This document shows, in pieces, positions 13,916-26,160 of a DNA stretch of 64,000 bases. A program made the position numbers and the translations under genes. Below the pieces are notes generated by a model that saw only the letters and a program-made list of their open reading frames with translations, was not told the origin of the DNA and searched no databases. Source of the DNA: Cokeromyces recurvatus (taxonomy: Eukaryota; Mucoromycota; Mucoromycetes; Mucorales; Mucoraceae). Within the stretch, counting starts at the first letter, position 1, and each line of letters opens with the position of its first letter. Location of the stretch: NCBI RefSeq assembly GCF_025118155.1, contig NW_026251429.1:62001-126000 (forward strand). Reading direction: 5' to 3'.

Positions 13916-14565
13916 ATGTCCACTACGATTATTGAAGGAAAGGATACAGTCAAGTTTGTTGATGAAAAAGAAATTGAACAAGCTGCAAGCACTATAGAAC
14001 ATAAAGTAGAAGAAGCTGAAAAGGAACAAGAGGAGGATGAAGGACGTTCCGCAGCTTTCAATCCAGAGACGGGAGAAATTAATTGGGATTGTCCTTGTAA
14101 GTCCTTTTTTATATGTGTACACATAATATACTTATTATATATACATATATGTATTTACTATTATTGTCCCGGGGGGGGTAAATACGGAAAAATAATAATA
14201 AAGGTTTAGGAGGTATGGCACATGGTCCTTGTGGAGAAGAATTTAAAGCAGCCTTCAGTTGTTTTGTTTATTCAGAAGCAGAGCCAAAAGGATTAGATTG
14301 TGTAGAAAAGTTTAAGGCAATGCAAGATTGTTTCCGTCTTCATCCCGATGTTTATGGAGATGAGATTGATGATGATGAAGAAGAAGAAGAAAAAGACGAG
14401 GAGGAAAAGGGCGAAGAAAAGGAAAAGAACAAAGAAGAGGAAAAGAACAAAGAAGAGGAAAGTCAGAGTCCTTCTGTTTCATCAGAGGAGGAATTTACAG
14501 CTACCTCTCCTTATGAATCCACTTTATTATCTTCAGTTTCTTCTTGGGTTTCTTCATGGTTTTAG
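13916..14565 (+). CDS. MIA40: Mia40/CHCHD4 intermembrane-space oxidoreductase
   Basis: Disulfide-introducing import receptor of the mitochondrial intermembrane space. Exons 13916-14096 and 14204-14565 give 180 aa. The splice (T|GTAAGT to AAAG|GT) completes the redox motif CPC (residues 59-61) followed by LGGMAHGPC. The twin CX9C pairs are C70/C80 and C93/C103. The N-terminus has no presequence or transmembrane segment, unlike yeast Mia40, so this is the short soluble form as in animals and plants. The C-terminal tail is a long Glu/Lys run. Motifs are fully conserved; presumed partners such as Erv1 are not in this window. Confidence 0.95.
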
Positions 14566-15480
14566 AGTTTATAAATATCATGCGTATATACTAGATATCA
14601 ATCAATCAATCCATTGTGTATAATAAACAAATATCCCCCCCAGTCACCGCCTCTTCCTTTATATATAAAAGAGAGTGAAAAAGAATTTTTTTTTTAAGAA
14701 AAAAATAATGTTATAGACTCATAATAAATGATACAGTGTTTGACATAAACCAATAAAAATAATCTTATTAGTTATAACTAAATATAAATTATTTGGGAAT
14801 AAATATAAAGTAGGCAGTCATCATAATTACGCGAATAAAGATTATCATTTTTCTCGAACTGAAAAAAAGAACATCAGTTTTAAATATTATCACCGCAGGG
14901 ATATAAAAAAGATCAAACCAAAAAGAGCTTCATCATTATTACTGCTTCAAAATTTACGCGATAAACTTACTAATAATAGTAGAAGAAGACATACAATTAA
15001 TAAAGCAATGTTTAAGAGACCAATTCAGTTTAAACTACTATTTTTAAGAATTCTTGATGCTTCTCTATAATACGCATAATCGTAGTAATAATGATGCTGT
15101 ATTATACATTACTTTTTCATATAGATTTAATGAACGTCGTTGTATATTGAAACAAAATTATTATCTCTTATTGGATAAAATAAAAAATAGCGCAAAATAA
15201 AAAACCCCGTTTCATTGTTATAATATGCTTTATGATCGTTCCCATTTTGATCTTGATTAGGAAAAAAAATTGCTATAGCAACAATAATAAGTCTTTCCCT
15301 CCTTGATATCTTTTTTTTATTTTTTTATTTTTTTATTTTTTTATTTTTATTTTATTTTTTTGTTTATTTCTAAACAGTCAAAATTTATATTATTATTAAA
15401 CATCACCCTTCTTATTATAAAAGAAAAAAAAAAAAAACAGAAAAATAAGTTCCTAATAACAAAATCGTTTTTTTTTTGTA
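14566..15480. other. Intergenic AT-rich stretch
   Basis: Separates Mia40 and the GATA gene. Multiple short frames with many stops and several poly-A/T and TTTTTTA repeats (15305-15365). No gene or RNA recognised. Confidence 0.4.
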
Positions 15481-16753
15481 ATGGATGTTTCTCAGTTATG
15501 TTCTTCAATCCCGGATCATTCTCCTAAAAAGTAAAAAAAAAAAAGGATATACGTGTACATGCATTTAAACGCTCATCATGTTTTTATAAACATGTATAAT
15601 TATAGTTCTAATGATACCTTCAATGAAGATAAGGATGAATATACTACTCTAGCTGAAGTTGTAAGCCATCCCGAATCTTTCATTTCTTTAAATGTGGTAA
15701 TTTATATATTTGTAAAGAAAAAAAAAAAAAAGGTTTATTCATTTAGATGAATTAGGCTCTTGATCAATCTAAGAAATTATGCAAAGGTATTTTACAATTC
15801 CAACTTGAGTATCAACAGATGACTGATAAAGAAAGAGTATGCATAATTGACAAATTATCAAACTCTGCTAAGGCTATTTATAAAGCTATTGAATCCAATG
15901 CAGAACATTATATCGATAAGAAGGAACAAGTAATCGATCAACAAATAGATGAAGAAGATGAAGAGTTCAATATAAAAACACCTAATGTAAGTGTCTTTTT
16001 TTTTTCTTCCATTAATTAGACCATCCCACACACATTATACATTTATAAATTCTATTATAATAGAAAGATTGTGCAGAATATGAGTTAATAAGACAAGCAA
16101 GAAACTTACAAAACAATCAACCATCACCAAAATATCGTAAAAGAATTGTAAGCACACACACACACATTTCTCTTTTTATCATAAAGAACATGAAATAATT
16201 TAATTTTAATAATAATAGAGACGTAGCTTGAACGGTCAAAGATGTCATTCTTGTAATACAACAGAAACACCTGAATGGCGTCGAGGGCCTGATGGAGCAA
16301 GAACTTTATGCAATGCATGCGGTCTTCGTAATGATTATATACATAATATATTTCATAGACAGATACTAATGAATATTGAGGTTTTCTCCTTCTCCATTAG
16401 ACTATTCAAAGTTATTAAAAAAAGGATCAATTGGCGTACAGACACATAATTATTTAATAGAAAAAGCTACAAAAGACTTATCATCATCATCCAATCATGA
16501 TACTTTAATTTGCAAATCAAATCCCAATATTAATTATCCATTTAAACTCATGAATTCAAAATACAACACTTCTTCCTCTTTTACTTATACCCCTGCGCCA
16601 CAATTACCTCCATTAAATGTTGCTGTAAATACTAATTCATCTTCTCTATCTCAATTATCACCTTTATCAATGAATATAGTCCCATCCACATTAAAGTTAA
16701 ATAATAATGTAGATCAACTTCAAATACACCAATGGAGACAATCTGATTCATAG
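15481..16753 (+). CDS. GATA-type zinc-finger transcription factor (CX2C-X18-CX2C)
   Basis: Six exons: 15481-15530, 15606-15696, 15756-15986, 16064-16147, 16219-16327 and 16401-16753; all phases agree and give 305 aa. A single GATA finger at residues 161-186 reads C-HS-C, then [14 protein letters not shown], then C-NA-C, followed by GLHYSKLLKK formed across the last intron. The 18-residue loop is the class seen in fungal WC-1/WC-2-type and plant GATA factors rather than the 17-residue nitrogen regulators. No PAS domain is present, so it is not a full white-collar protein. The N-terminal half is helical and acidic; the C-terminus is Ser/Asn/Pro-rich. DNA binding at GATA sites is family knowledge; its targets are unknown. 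Confidence 0.88.
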
Positions 16754-16896
16754 ATGATTTATTTTATTATTTAATTAATATATCAAAAATGTTTATCATA
16801 ATGTGATGATAAATAGATTATTTTATCATAATTTGTTTTTATGATATATATGCACACAAAAAAAATAATAAAAAAAAGAAAGTCCATATAATTCCT

Positions 16897-16961
<65 letters not shown>

Positions 16962-17411
16962 CTTTCTTTCAAGCAAGATCAAGTTACGTAAATGGTATTC
17001 ATCATCCCAAGTTAAATGTCTATTCTTTAATAGAAAATGAAAGTAGCTCTCGTGCTTTCCTTCTTCTTTGAAAGACAAAAAGAAAAGGAAGGGATAGCAG
17101 TTGTGGTGGTAAAATAGGATACTACTACTACTACTGTTGTTGTTGTTGTTGTTACTTATCTTTTATTTTAATAGCTTATATGATGCATCTGTAACTGTTC
17201 CTACTACTATAGGACACTACTATAGCTACTATCACTATTGCTTCTCTAGAACAGTAGTCATTTGGATGAATAATCCCATTACCATTCATTCTAAATAAAA
17301 TTACTTTTTATTATTACTATTATTATAATTATTATGCGGAAGAATAAATTATTTAAAGTGAATTCATATATTCTAATATGTATTTTTTCTTCTTATTTGT
17401 TTTCAAAATAC
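16754..17411. other. Intergenic with poly-T tract and triplet microsatellites
   Basis: Holds a T run of about 60 bp (16899-16961), and ACT and TGT triplet runs near 17120-17155. It is the upstream region of the INTS2-like gene. I looked for upstream INTS2 exons here and saw none with convincing coding character. An alternative in-frame ATG for that gene lies at 17334. Confidence 0.4.
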
Positions 17412-19838
17412 ATGAGTAAACGATCATTTAATCTTGATTCCTTCTACCAACTATTAAAGGGACGTGTATTTTATAACATTGATTATCAAGCATGGTTACT
17501 TGACTGTATGAATAATGCTACATTACCCATTCATTCTAAATTTGCTTCTGTCATTAATGAATTTGTTTTATGGTATATATTATATTGTATACGTGGATAA
17601 ATGAAATTGTCTTTGAATTTAATGTTATTCATCAAGTTTTTATATAGTACATTCTTAACTGATCAATGTCATAAAATACCCGAGGAAACTATAAAAACTT
17701 ATTTCCAAAACAGCTCTCATTCCACTACACAAATATTATTAGCTCTATATGTCTTGACATTTAATGATTATATTATTGCATTTCAAACAGAACCAAAGTT
17801 CATTAACCAAAGTAATGTAAAAGAACAAACAGGTAAAAACGTATTTTTTTTTCTTTAAGACAAGTATATATTTATATAAATGTATATATCTTTTTGACAC
17901 TTTCTTCGCCCTTTCTTTTTTTTTTTTTTTTTTTGTATAAGAATATTCCACTGACTTATTAGACCATATTCCAATTCGATCCATTTTAAATCATGTTGAA
18001 GCTTTTCAGGGAGGTCAAGCATATAAATCGATTTATTCAGATCTTTTAGCATTATCAGCCAACTTATTTCCTGAATTGTTTGATATTCAAGCTTTTTTGA
18101 TCAAGGAAGGAAAAGAATCAAATAATTTATGGAATGTAGGACACATGTCAAATGATTGGCAACATGAAAAATGGACAATCACTGAACTTGAAAGCAGATT
18201 AAATCAATGGGAAACAAATCCAGCGGTTGTAATTGAAGGTATGCCTATTGTGCTTTTCTTTTTTTTTTAAAAAAAAAAAAAAAGATGCATGTCTATATTT
18301 ACTGAACCTTTTATGATAGCTTTATCACGTTTAGAGTCAATAGCTTCTACAGAAACAGAAAACTATGCAGCCTGTATGATTTCTACATTAATACCACCCT
18401 GCTTAGATAGAAAGTATGTTGTTGTTGTTTTTATAAATGTTCGAAAAGTGAGGGAGAGGGGGGAAATGAGTTTTTAATCAATTCAATTATATAATTAGAC
18501 TAGATAAACGAATAGCAGAGGCATTTGTATCTACTTGGGAAGCATTTAATATCATTATCCCTCATTCATTATGGTTAACAACTATCAATTTTCTTATACC
18601 AGAGTAAATGGGCATACATTGAAATTTAAACAAAAAAAAAAAAAAACTAACTTGTTCAAAAATAGAAAATATACTTTAACGAATTTAATACAAAATCCAA
18701 ACATCATTTTCAAATGTGATAAACGTATATTTAGATCTCATGAATTATTACCTATTTGGTTACATGTATTGAATTGTTTACGTACAACATCTAAACATCG
18801 TATTTGGAAAAGATACCATACAGTCCATTCACGACCCGATGTAAGTCTGTATATCTATTCATTGGACAAGATAAAGCTGCTAACAAAAAAAAACATTCTA
18901 TATAGCGTCATCAGTTTAATTCACGTAACGTGTTAGCACTTACTAATGCACAAGATACAATGATGCTTCAGTTATTACTTGAACTTTGTTTAGAAAGACC
19001 TCAAGAAAACAAAGGTAAATAAATATATATACATATTTTTTTTTTTGAAGCTTATATCTTTCTTCTTAGATACATTATACAAAGTTAGAAAATTAATATG
19101 TGATTTTATTCATTCTATCTTTATTGACGGTGACCGAGATATGTTATTAGCTAAAATCCTTCATTTTCAAACCTATTCTACAGACTTAATTCCTATGGTA
19201 GTTGACTATATCCCGTCCATATATATCGTTTTAAGTTTTATTCCTGAATTAACAAGACAGCCTCAAATTGAAAAACAAGTATTTGGAATACTTATGGCCT
19301 GTCATTTATGTGAAAAATATCCTCTTGAAAATTAGTACAGTATTTATGATCAAGCTGATTCTCCTCCCCCCTTTTTTTTTTGTATTAACACTTTTTTTTT
19401 CTCTTTAAAAAAAAAACAATAGCTTGTTAATGGCAGAAAAACATGTTTTACCACGTTTACTAAGAATTGCTTTTCCTGTGACTCGAGAAGGTCAACCATC
19501 AACTACATGTGTTCCCTCAGAATATTTGATAAAAGCTATACCTGGCTTTGTTCATCTTGCTAGAGCCTTTCCACACTTTGGACCACAGATATTAAATGCA
19601 TTTGACGGTAAAAATATACATATATATTCATAAACATATAGTATATACAGTAAAATTTATTTCGTTGGTATTGATAGATATTGCGAAAGGTTTACCTGAA
19701 CCTCGACAATTTATTGGACAAGAAGGCAATAATAAAATTATACTTGTACTTCAATTGCATAAAGTGTTAAAAAGTTCAAGAGATCTTGTACAGACAGAAG
19801 TAGATAAAATGGATAAAGTGAATAAAGTTACAATTTAA
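17412..19838 (+). CDS. Integrator complex subunit 2 (INTS2) homologue, N-terminally short
   Basis: Predicted Integrator subunit, acting in snRNA 3' processing and promoter-proximal termination. Ten exons: 17412-17572, 17648-17832, 17942-18238, 18320-18413, 18499-18603, 18666-18840, 18906-19014, 19070-19334, 19423-19607 and 19678-19838, about 578 aa. Recognisable INTS2 blocks are [72 protein letters not shown] and [13 protein letters not shown]. Animal INTS2 is about 1,200 aa, so the N-terminal half is missing or too divergent to see. The start is uncertain (17334 is in frame). The fourth acceptor (18319) is chosen because the nearer one breaks phase. The 3' end overlaps the next gene by 11 bp. 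Confidence 0.8.
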
Positions 19839-20371
19839 TATCTCGTTCCAAATGAACAAAGGAACGATTATTATTAACATTTATGCAAAGTGATGCTGTT
19901 GTTGGTTCCAAATGTTCAGCATAAAGTCTTAAATAACCTTCTATTGTTTCTGTATAACCGTTCTTTATAGTATATGTTGAATCTATTTTTAATTCTACAT
20001 GTTGTGTATGTATAAAAATAAATAAATAAATAAATGAATGCTTTTTCTTTTCCCTCTCCTTTTTATAGTTGAGCTTTAATAACCCTTACCTTGTTTTGTA
20101 TTCAAGATTATGCAGCCTGATTCATCTCCTACTAAATACTCGTGAATTATAATCATAGAATTAGCTAATGAATAGATGTATGTATATAAAGGAAAGAGAG
20201 AGAGAGAAAAGAATTGATATTAAAGAATATACATATACAGATATCTATCTATCTATTTTCCTATATATTACATTTTTCATGCTTTGTTTCTAATGTAATA
20301 AGCAGTTCAATCACTTTTACTTTAATATTAATGCGAAACTCATTAGGTGTCAAAGTTGAAATGGTCAACAT
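19828..20371 (-). CDS. OB-fold single-strand nucleic-acid-binding protein, SOSS-B/hSSB-like
   Basis: Small three-exon gene: 20371-20272, 20164-20090 and 19994-19828 on the minus strand, 113 aa, all phases consistent (phase 1 at both introns). The core [18 protein letters not shown] matches the diagnostic (A/H)EYLVGDETGCIIF segment of SOSS-B and plant hSSB-like OB-folds. It is followed by [20 protein letters not shown], equivalent to the ILRNxKxxMFKGxMRL strand, and it ends [11 protein letters not shown]. Predicted role is binding ssDNA or RNA. In animals SOSS-B partners INTS3 of Integrator, so its convergent, overlapping position next to an Integrator gene is notable. The exons are short (75-167 nt). 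Confidence 0.8.
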
Positions 20372-20589
20372 AATTTAATAATGTAAAAGGGAAGAAGGGG
20401 AAAAAAAAAACAAAGTAACACTGTCTTTTTTTTTTTTTTTTGTTTTTTTATTTAGTATAAATTTTTTAAACCCACTCAAAAAAAATTATTTACAAGTCTA
20501 ACAGAGATAAAGAAGATTGAAAAAAAACAATAATTTAAAAAAAAAGAAAAAGAAAACATCATATAAAGTCCCCTTGTCTTTTTTTTTCT

Positions 20590-21408
20590 TTACTTGTGAC
20601 GAACGTATTTTCCTACAACAACAGCGTGGTCTCTTTCGTAAGGTTCAAGAGTAAGTTGTTCTTGAGGTTTAATTCTCTCTTCTTGAAGTTTCTTAACTTC
20701 ACGAGCAAAGACGGTAGCAGCATCAACAGTTGAATCAATACAAGAAGCCTTGATAGAAATAACAATGTGACCTTCATTCTTAAGGAAATGGTGTGCATTT
20801 AAAGCAATAATACGAGCTTGATCAGGTTGAGCAACGTCAGCAAAGATAACATCTACCATGGGAACCAACATACGGTATTTTTGAGGGTGACGAGCATCTT
20901 CAATGATAGGAACAACGTTAGTACGCTTCTTAGCCATGTTAATCAAGTCACGACCGGGACGGTGAGAGAATTCGACAGCATAAACGGCACCTTCAGGACC
21001 AACAACATCAGCAACATGAGAAACAGATGTACCAGAGGCAGCACCAAGATAGAGGACCTTTTTACCGGGAGCAATATGAATATGATCAACACCACCCAAA
21101 ACGGCAGCAGCCAACTTGGATCTGAAGGGATTCCAGACACGATATTCAATCTTGGTACCTTCAGGACCATCTACAGAGATACGCTTTTCACCATAGACAG
21201 CTTCACCAGGGACCAAGTTCTTAGTCACCAAAAGATCTTCCTTACCACGGGCAACAAAGATACCGGCATGTCTGTGAGGTTCGATAATGACCTTGGCACC
21301 TCCTTTAGCTCCTCCTCTAGCACCGCCACGGCCACCTCTAGCACCGCCTCTAGGTCCGCCACGGCCACCTCTAGATGCTCCACGACCACCACGTGCACCT
21401 AAAATTCA

Positions 21409-21439
<31 letters not shown>

Positions 21440-21629
21440 AAGTAAAACTAAATAAATTCTTATGTTCAATCTTACCTCCACGGCCACGATCACCACCGAA
21501 ACCACCACGGCCTCCACCACGACCACCACGACCACCACGATCACCACCGAAACCACCACGGCCTCCGCCACGGCCGCCAAAACCACCACGACCACCACGA
21601 TTACCACCACGACCACCTTCAAAAGCCAT
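20590..21629 (-). CDS. NOP1: Fibrillarin, rRNA 2'-O-methyltransferase
   Basis: Catalytic subunit of box C/D snoRNPs in the nucleolus. Exons 21629-21476 and 21398-20590 give 320 aa. The first exon and the start of the second encode a GAR domain rich in RGG. The methyltransferase domain follows with [46 protein letters not shown], the SAM motif [41 protein letters not shown] and [15 protein letters not shown]. All motifs are intact. The intron holds a TAAA microsatellite and lies within the GAR domain. Length is typical. Confidence 0.98.
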
Positions 21630-22311
21630 TATATTTGTATATTATAAATTGGGGAGGAAAAAAAAAAAGGTTGAATTAAAGATTTGTTGTTGGATTTCGA
21701 AAAGGAAGAAAAAAAAAGAATTGAATAAATTAAATTGCTATATGATTGATCCTAAAAAGAAATTCAATTAAAGCAAAGTAATTATATAAATATAAATTTG
21801 TATATATAAAAAAAAAAAAGACAAAATAAATATTTATATGTATAAAAAAAAGTTTTGGTTTTTTTTTTTTCTTTAGTCAGTTCTTTCAGTCTGACGAAAA
21901 CAATTGGATTTACAAATTTGACATGTGGCTTAGCAAAAATTCGATTTTTATTATTATTATTATTATTGGTGCCTAATAAATTTGGGTCAAAAATAATAAT
22001 AATTAACAAATAGCTATCTTTTAAATCCATGAACAATTAAATAGAATTTATTTATTCTTCGCTTGGAGGGGGGGGGCACTATCATCTTTAACCAAAAAAA
22101 GAAAAAAGCTTCAACTATTGCATACTCTATCGGACTGCTTTTACTCCATAGAGTTTTAAACTTGAAAGAAAGAAAGAAAAAATGTGGGTGGCTGAGTTCC
22201 TGACGAAATTCACTTTTTATTGAATATACCGCACAACATACCACATATACATACACATATTGCATTTTTTTTTTGTCTCAAAACTAAAAAAAAAAAATCT
22301 TCTTCATATCA
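21630..22311. other. Divergent intergenic region between fibrillarin and UPF0390 gene
   Basis: AT-rich with poly-A/T runs, an ATT triplet run near 21947-21970 and a G9 run at 22067-22076. Both flanking genes start here and face outward, so promoters for two ribosome-biogenesis-related genes are expected. Nothing else recognised. Confidence 0.4.
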
Positions 22312-22742
22312 ATGGTGCAAGGATCTAAATTAAAGAAGCCAGGAAAGCCTAAACAAAAAGGTGGAAGAGAAAAAAAGGGTATTACAAAAAAAGGAGGTAA
22401 AGACATACTTAAAAATCAAAATAATCAAACTTCTTTATAATGTTAAAAACTAAAATTATATTTAGCTAGAACAATTGCACCCAAGAAAGCTTCTTTAATA
22501 AAACAACAAGCAATGAATAAGGTATAACATTTAATAAAAACAGCATCAATGTCAACTCAAAAAAAAAAAAGTGTATACATGCAAATGTACTTAAACTCTT
22601 TAATTAGAAATTAACAGCTGAGATTAATAAAAACATTGAAAGACAAATGGCTGTCAAAGCTGATGCTGTGGGTAAACTTACAATTATGAAGAAATTAGCT
22701 GATGAAAAGCTTGCTGATGACAAATCTAAAAAGAAGAAATAA
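22312..22742 (+). CDS. UPF0390 (C19orf53/LYDG10-like) small basic protein
   Basis: Small, lysine-rich protein of 91 aa. Exons 22312-22396, 22466-22521 and 22608-22742. The family pattern is visible: MVQGSKLKKPGKPKQK at the N-terminus, KKGG/ARTIAPKKASLIKQQ across the first splice, then a helix KLTAEINKNIERQM. The human homologue is small and nucleolar-looking; function is unknown. It lies divergently next to fibrillarin, which fits but does not prove a nucleolar role. The exons are short; the phases agree at both joins. Confidence 0.8.
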
Positions 22743-22979
22743 TACCATGTACATAAATATATATTTACTTTATACATCACTTGCATTACATGAAAAATAA
22801 ACTTAATAGTCTGTATTGTCTATGCAAAAAAAAAAAAGTGCTGTAGGCTAATGAAGTTTTTTTTTTTCCCCTATTTGCATTAAATTAAAAACCCGTTCAT
22901 TTAAAGTTTTTATACACATTCGTCAACAACTTTACGTTTTTTTTTCTAACACACTACTATAGCTAATACTTTCAAAAAA

Positions 22980-25207
22980 ATGGCACAATTACAAAAACGT
23001 TATAGTAATAACAACTCATCAATACGCATATCACAAAAGGTCGTCCGCGAATTACTTGATTATATTCGATTATTTGACATGTCAGAAACAAGAGATAAGG
23101 ATAAACTACAACCCCATGTTGTTCCAGTGACATTGGTGGACAACTTTTTGTCTAGCACAGGTCATACTGCAGAAGAAATCATGCAATATATTTATAAACA
23201 AGAACAAATACGTAAAAAAGATGACAGTAATAAAAACAACAATCCAACTTTTGAGTTTACTTCTTTCTTTGACTACATGAAAGATGAACGTGTGCAAACA
23301 GGCGCATTGCCTAAAATAAAGCAAGTTGTAAACAGTTTAAAGTTACTTATATACCATCCAAGTTTAGATGACGTTGAAAGACATGTTTCTAATTGTTTTC
23401 AACAATATTATGCGCTTATGAAATTACCATCTAGAGATAAAGTAAGTGATAGTAAAAGAGAAAGAAAGAAAGAGAAATAGAGAGAGAAAGGAGTTTGATC
23501 AACCATTTTTTATGCTGTAGTTTTATACGATGCCGATAGAAAAGCAAGAAGAATATGTAGGATTACTGAAATCGATATTTGAAAATATGTTTCCAGACTA
23601 TTTTTTTGAAATGAAGCCTTATGGGTAAATGACAATTTACAGCTTAAATATAAATATGTAAAGTTAGACAGATGATCAACGTTTATATATATATATAAAT
23701 ATATACATATATTTATTTTGATTAGATCTTTTGTCATTGGATTAGGATTTTCGACTTCTTATCTTAAAATTAACATCGAATTATCAGATGTCGATTTAGC
23801 TCGATTGTATGATAGAGAAGGTGATGCAGCTTTTATCGATCAACAGGAGCCTCATAGTTTTATTACTATGAAATCTTATTTGGAATCCTTGAAGGCGACC
23901 AAAGTTGAATATAACAATAGTACAAATTCAGTTCGTTTCAAATGGAATGGTGTTCGTATTGAATACAATTTCAATAAAGAAATTAATACCCGTTCTTATG
24001 ACATGATTGCCGAATACTTTAAATTAGATGATCGTGTATTGCCATTTATTCAAACTTTGAAGCTCTTTTTTCGAGGTAAGTATACGACTAATAAACTACA
24101 GACAAGTAATAATAATAATAATAATATTCATAACAGCAAATCTAAGGAATCACGGTATACGCTTTTACGCCTTTCAGATAATGGCGCTTTCCTATTTAAT
24201 TTCACTAGATCCACCTGTCCTGCCTAATTTACAAAACCTCTTTCAACATGACCCAACTGACACCTGTCGATCAGCTGAATGTAATACCAAGTTTTGTTTC
24301 TGGGATACGGCTATTTATAATAATAAACGTGTTGGTGTTGCTGCACGTTTTCATGATTGTGTCGTCTTGGATAGATCACAACCTAAAACACAATATCAAG
24401 TAGAATTTAACGAGACTACTCAGCACTATTATTGGAATTCTGCTAATACTTCAGCATTGGACCAACTATTGATGGACTTTATGTGCTTTTGGGGTTATCA
24501 TTTTGATTATTCAAAACTTGCCATTTCACTCAAGATGGGCGGTTTTACAACAATTAAGCAAGAGTTTGAAGACGACAGGATAATTATTGAGGACCCTTTC
24601 ATGAGTGGTGTCAATCTTGCGTAAGTTTCTTTTTTTTTTAAAAAAAAAACATACTTTAATCAAGTTTTATTTACAACTTAAATATATACATGTATACATA
24701 CACATGTACATATACATACACATATACATATATAGGAGGGATATAGTAGCCATGTCATCATTTGTAGAAGCATTACAGAGCGCGTTCCTTATGCTATATC
24801 AATCAATACCTATCGAAAAAGTTATAAAGAATTTGGACCTTAACATACAAAGTCAAAGTCCGCCAATAAGCTACTCTTGTTTACTTCATCAGCCCAGCTA
24901 TGCAAACAACATTAAAACTCTTCTCTTCTTGAACCTTCCTGAGTTGGCTGAAGATGAAAGAGAAAGTCATTGCTATTGTAAAGAACTATGCGAGACATTC
25001 TCTAGCCTAGGAATGCCTATTCAACTCCTCGATTACGACTATGAAGTCAAACTTATTACATTTTATAAAAATAGGAACTCATCTGACGAAAGTGTTAATA
25101 TACCTTCTTGTATCACTATACGGAATGAATCAGTATATGTTGTTGAGTTATTGGAAAGTAAAGGAGATTCTAATCAATCATACAGTCAACTTCAACTTGA
25201 TCAGTAG
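22980..25207 (+). CDS. Divergent non-canonical poly(A)/terminal uridylyltransferase, probably inactive
   Basis: Cid1/Trf4-type nucleotidyltransferase fold, 623 aa. Exons 22980-23441, 23521-23624, 23726-24075, 24137-24620 and 24736-25207. The fold signature KPYGSFVIGLGFSTSYLKINI is present, as are the central FYAFQIMALSYLISLDPPVLPNLQ and the PAP-associated region LLMDFMCFWGYHFDY, MGGFTTIKQE, IIIEDPFMSGVNLARD. The catalytic Asp-x-Asp normally found after GLxxxxS is Tyr-x-Lys, and the third Asp is Glu (VRIEYNFN). The enzyme is therefore predicted to lack metal coordination. It could be a scaffold or RNA-binding pseudo-enzyme. N- and C-terminal regions are unfamiliar. Start ATG directly follows an A-rich leader. 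Confidence 0.8.
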
Positions 25208-25671
25208 CAGGTTCTATCTATAAAAAAAAAAACAAATATATACTTTTATTTATTATCCCTTTGTGTATATGCATATACATACCCAACAATGTGCTTGTTA
25301 TTATATTGTGTATATAGACAAGTACGTATATAATACAAATAACAATAAAAATATATATGTATTTATATATATATATATGAATATGTAATGATGAAAATAT
25401 ATTAGATTGTGATAGTTTATTATATAATAAGATTCCTTTTTTCTTTCTATAATGCAAGTAATTTATGCCAAGTAGAATGATGTTAAAATTATGGTTGGTT
25501 AATAAAATTAATAAAGGTAACATTTGTATTGTTTAAAAGGTAGCCTAAAATAGATTCTTTAGAATAAGATAGTTGATGAATTGGAATGAATACAAATGTA
25601 ATTTACTATAAATAATATAGAGAAGAATCATTCATAAGCATTCTTTACAAATGTATATATATATATTTGTA
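25208..25671. other. Intergenic, AT-rich dinucleotide runs
   Basis: 3' flank of the nucleotidyltransferase gene and left flank of the TIR element. TA and ATAC microsatellites; no gene seen. Confidence 0.4.
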
Positions 25672-26102
25672 TATAAAGTCGTTCCAACGCCAAAGGGCGG
25701 GTTTTATTTTGTCAAAAGGCGTTTAATATTTTCTCAACGGAAAATAAAACATAAATGAGTACTTATTCCTTCTAAGAAGATGGTCAAGGAAGAGTATTTG
25801 ACGAAAAAAAAAAAAAAAAAAAAAGGAAATGACGCTGTGGATTGGTAAGAAGATTTGAACCCATTTCATTTAGAAACATCAACCAATATTAGACATTATT
25901 ATAATTCTCAGGGACCAGAGCAAGAACCGATTGTTGAGGACTTGGATACAAAAATGCAAGAGGTTATTGTTCTTGCAGAAAAATCAAAAAAATCAAAAAA
26001 AAAAAAATCAAAAGGGCACTATCATGAGTACAGTAGTGAGCAAAAGCTACTTTTTGTTTACTGCAACAGAGTAAAACTTTTCAGCGCTGTGAAGTCTGGT
26101 AT
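25672..26102 (+). repeat. Left terminal inverted repeat
   Basis: Matches the right arm read in reverse complement from 30354 to 29909. Differences are a few substitutions (for example GCGCTG against GTGCTG near 26085) and homopolymer length (about 21 A here against about 40 T on the right). Similarity ends at GAAGT-TGGTA, near 26102. Confidence 0.9.
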
Positions 26103-26160
26103 ATATTTGGTTTTTGAAAAACGAATTATTAAGCATCCTTCAATAATATTTGGAATGTAT

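Noticed and set aside
16839..17078. Minus-strand frame with polylysine
   Set aside because: Translation of a 60-bp T tract; no flanking coding signal.
18285..18318. Earlier exon start in INTS2 (after the poly-A run)
   Set aside because: Using the AG at 18283-18284 breaks phase and meets a stop; the AG at 18318-18319 keeps the frame, with a plausible branch site upstream.
20818..21647. Long open frames antisense to fibrillarin
   Set aside because: Thr/Ser-rich mirror of RGG codons; the fibrillarin frame has complete family motifs.
25849..25866. tRNA B-box-like motif (GGTTCAAATCT on the minus strand) in both TIR arms
   Set aside because: It lies inside the NPFHLE coding stretch; no A box or cloverleaf can be drawn.
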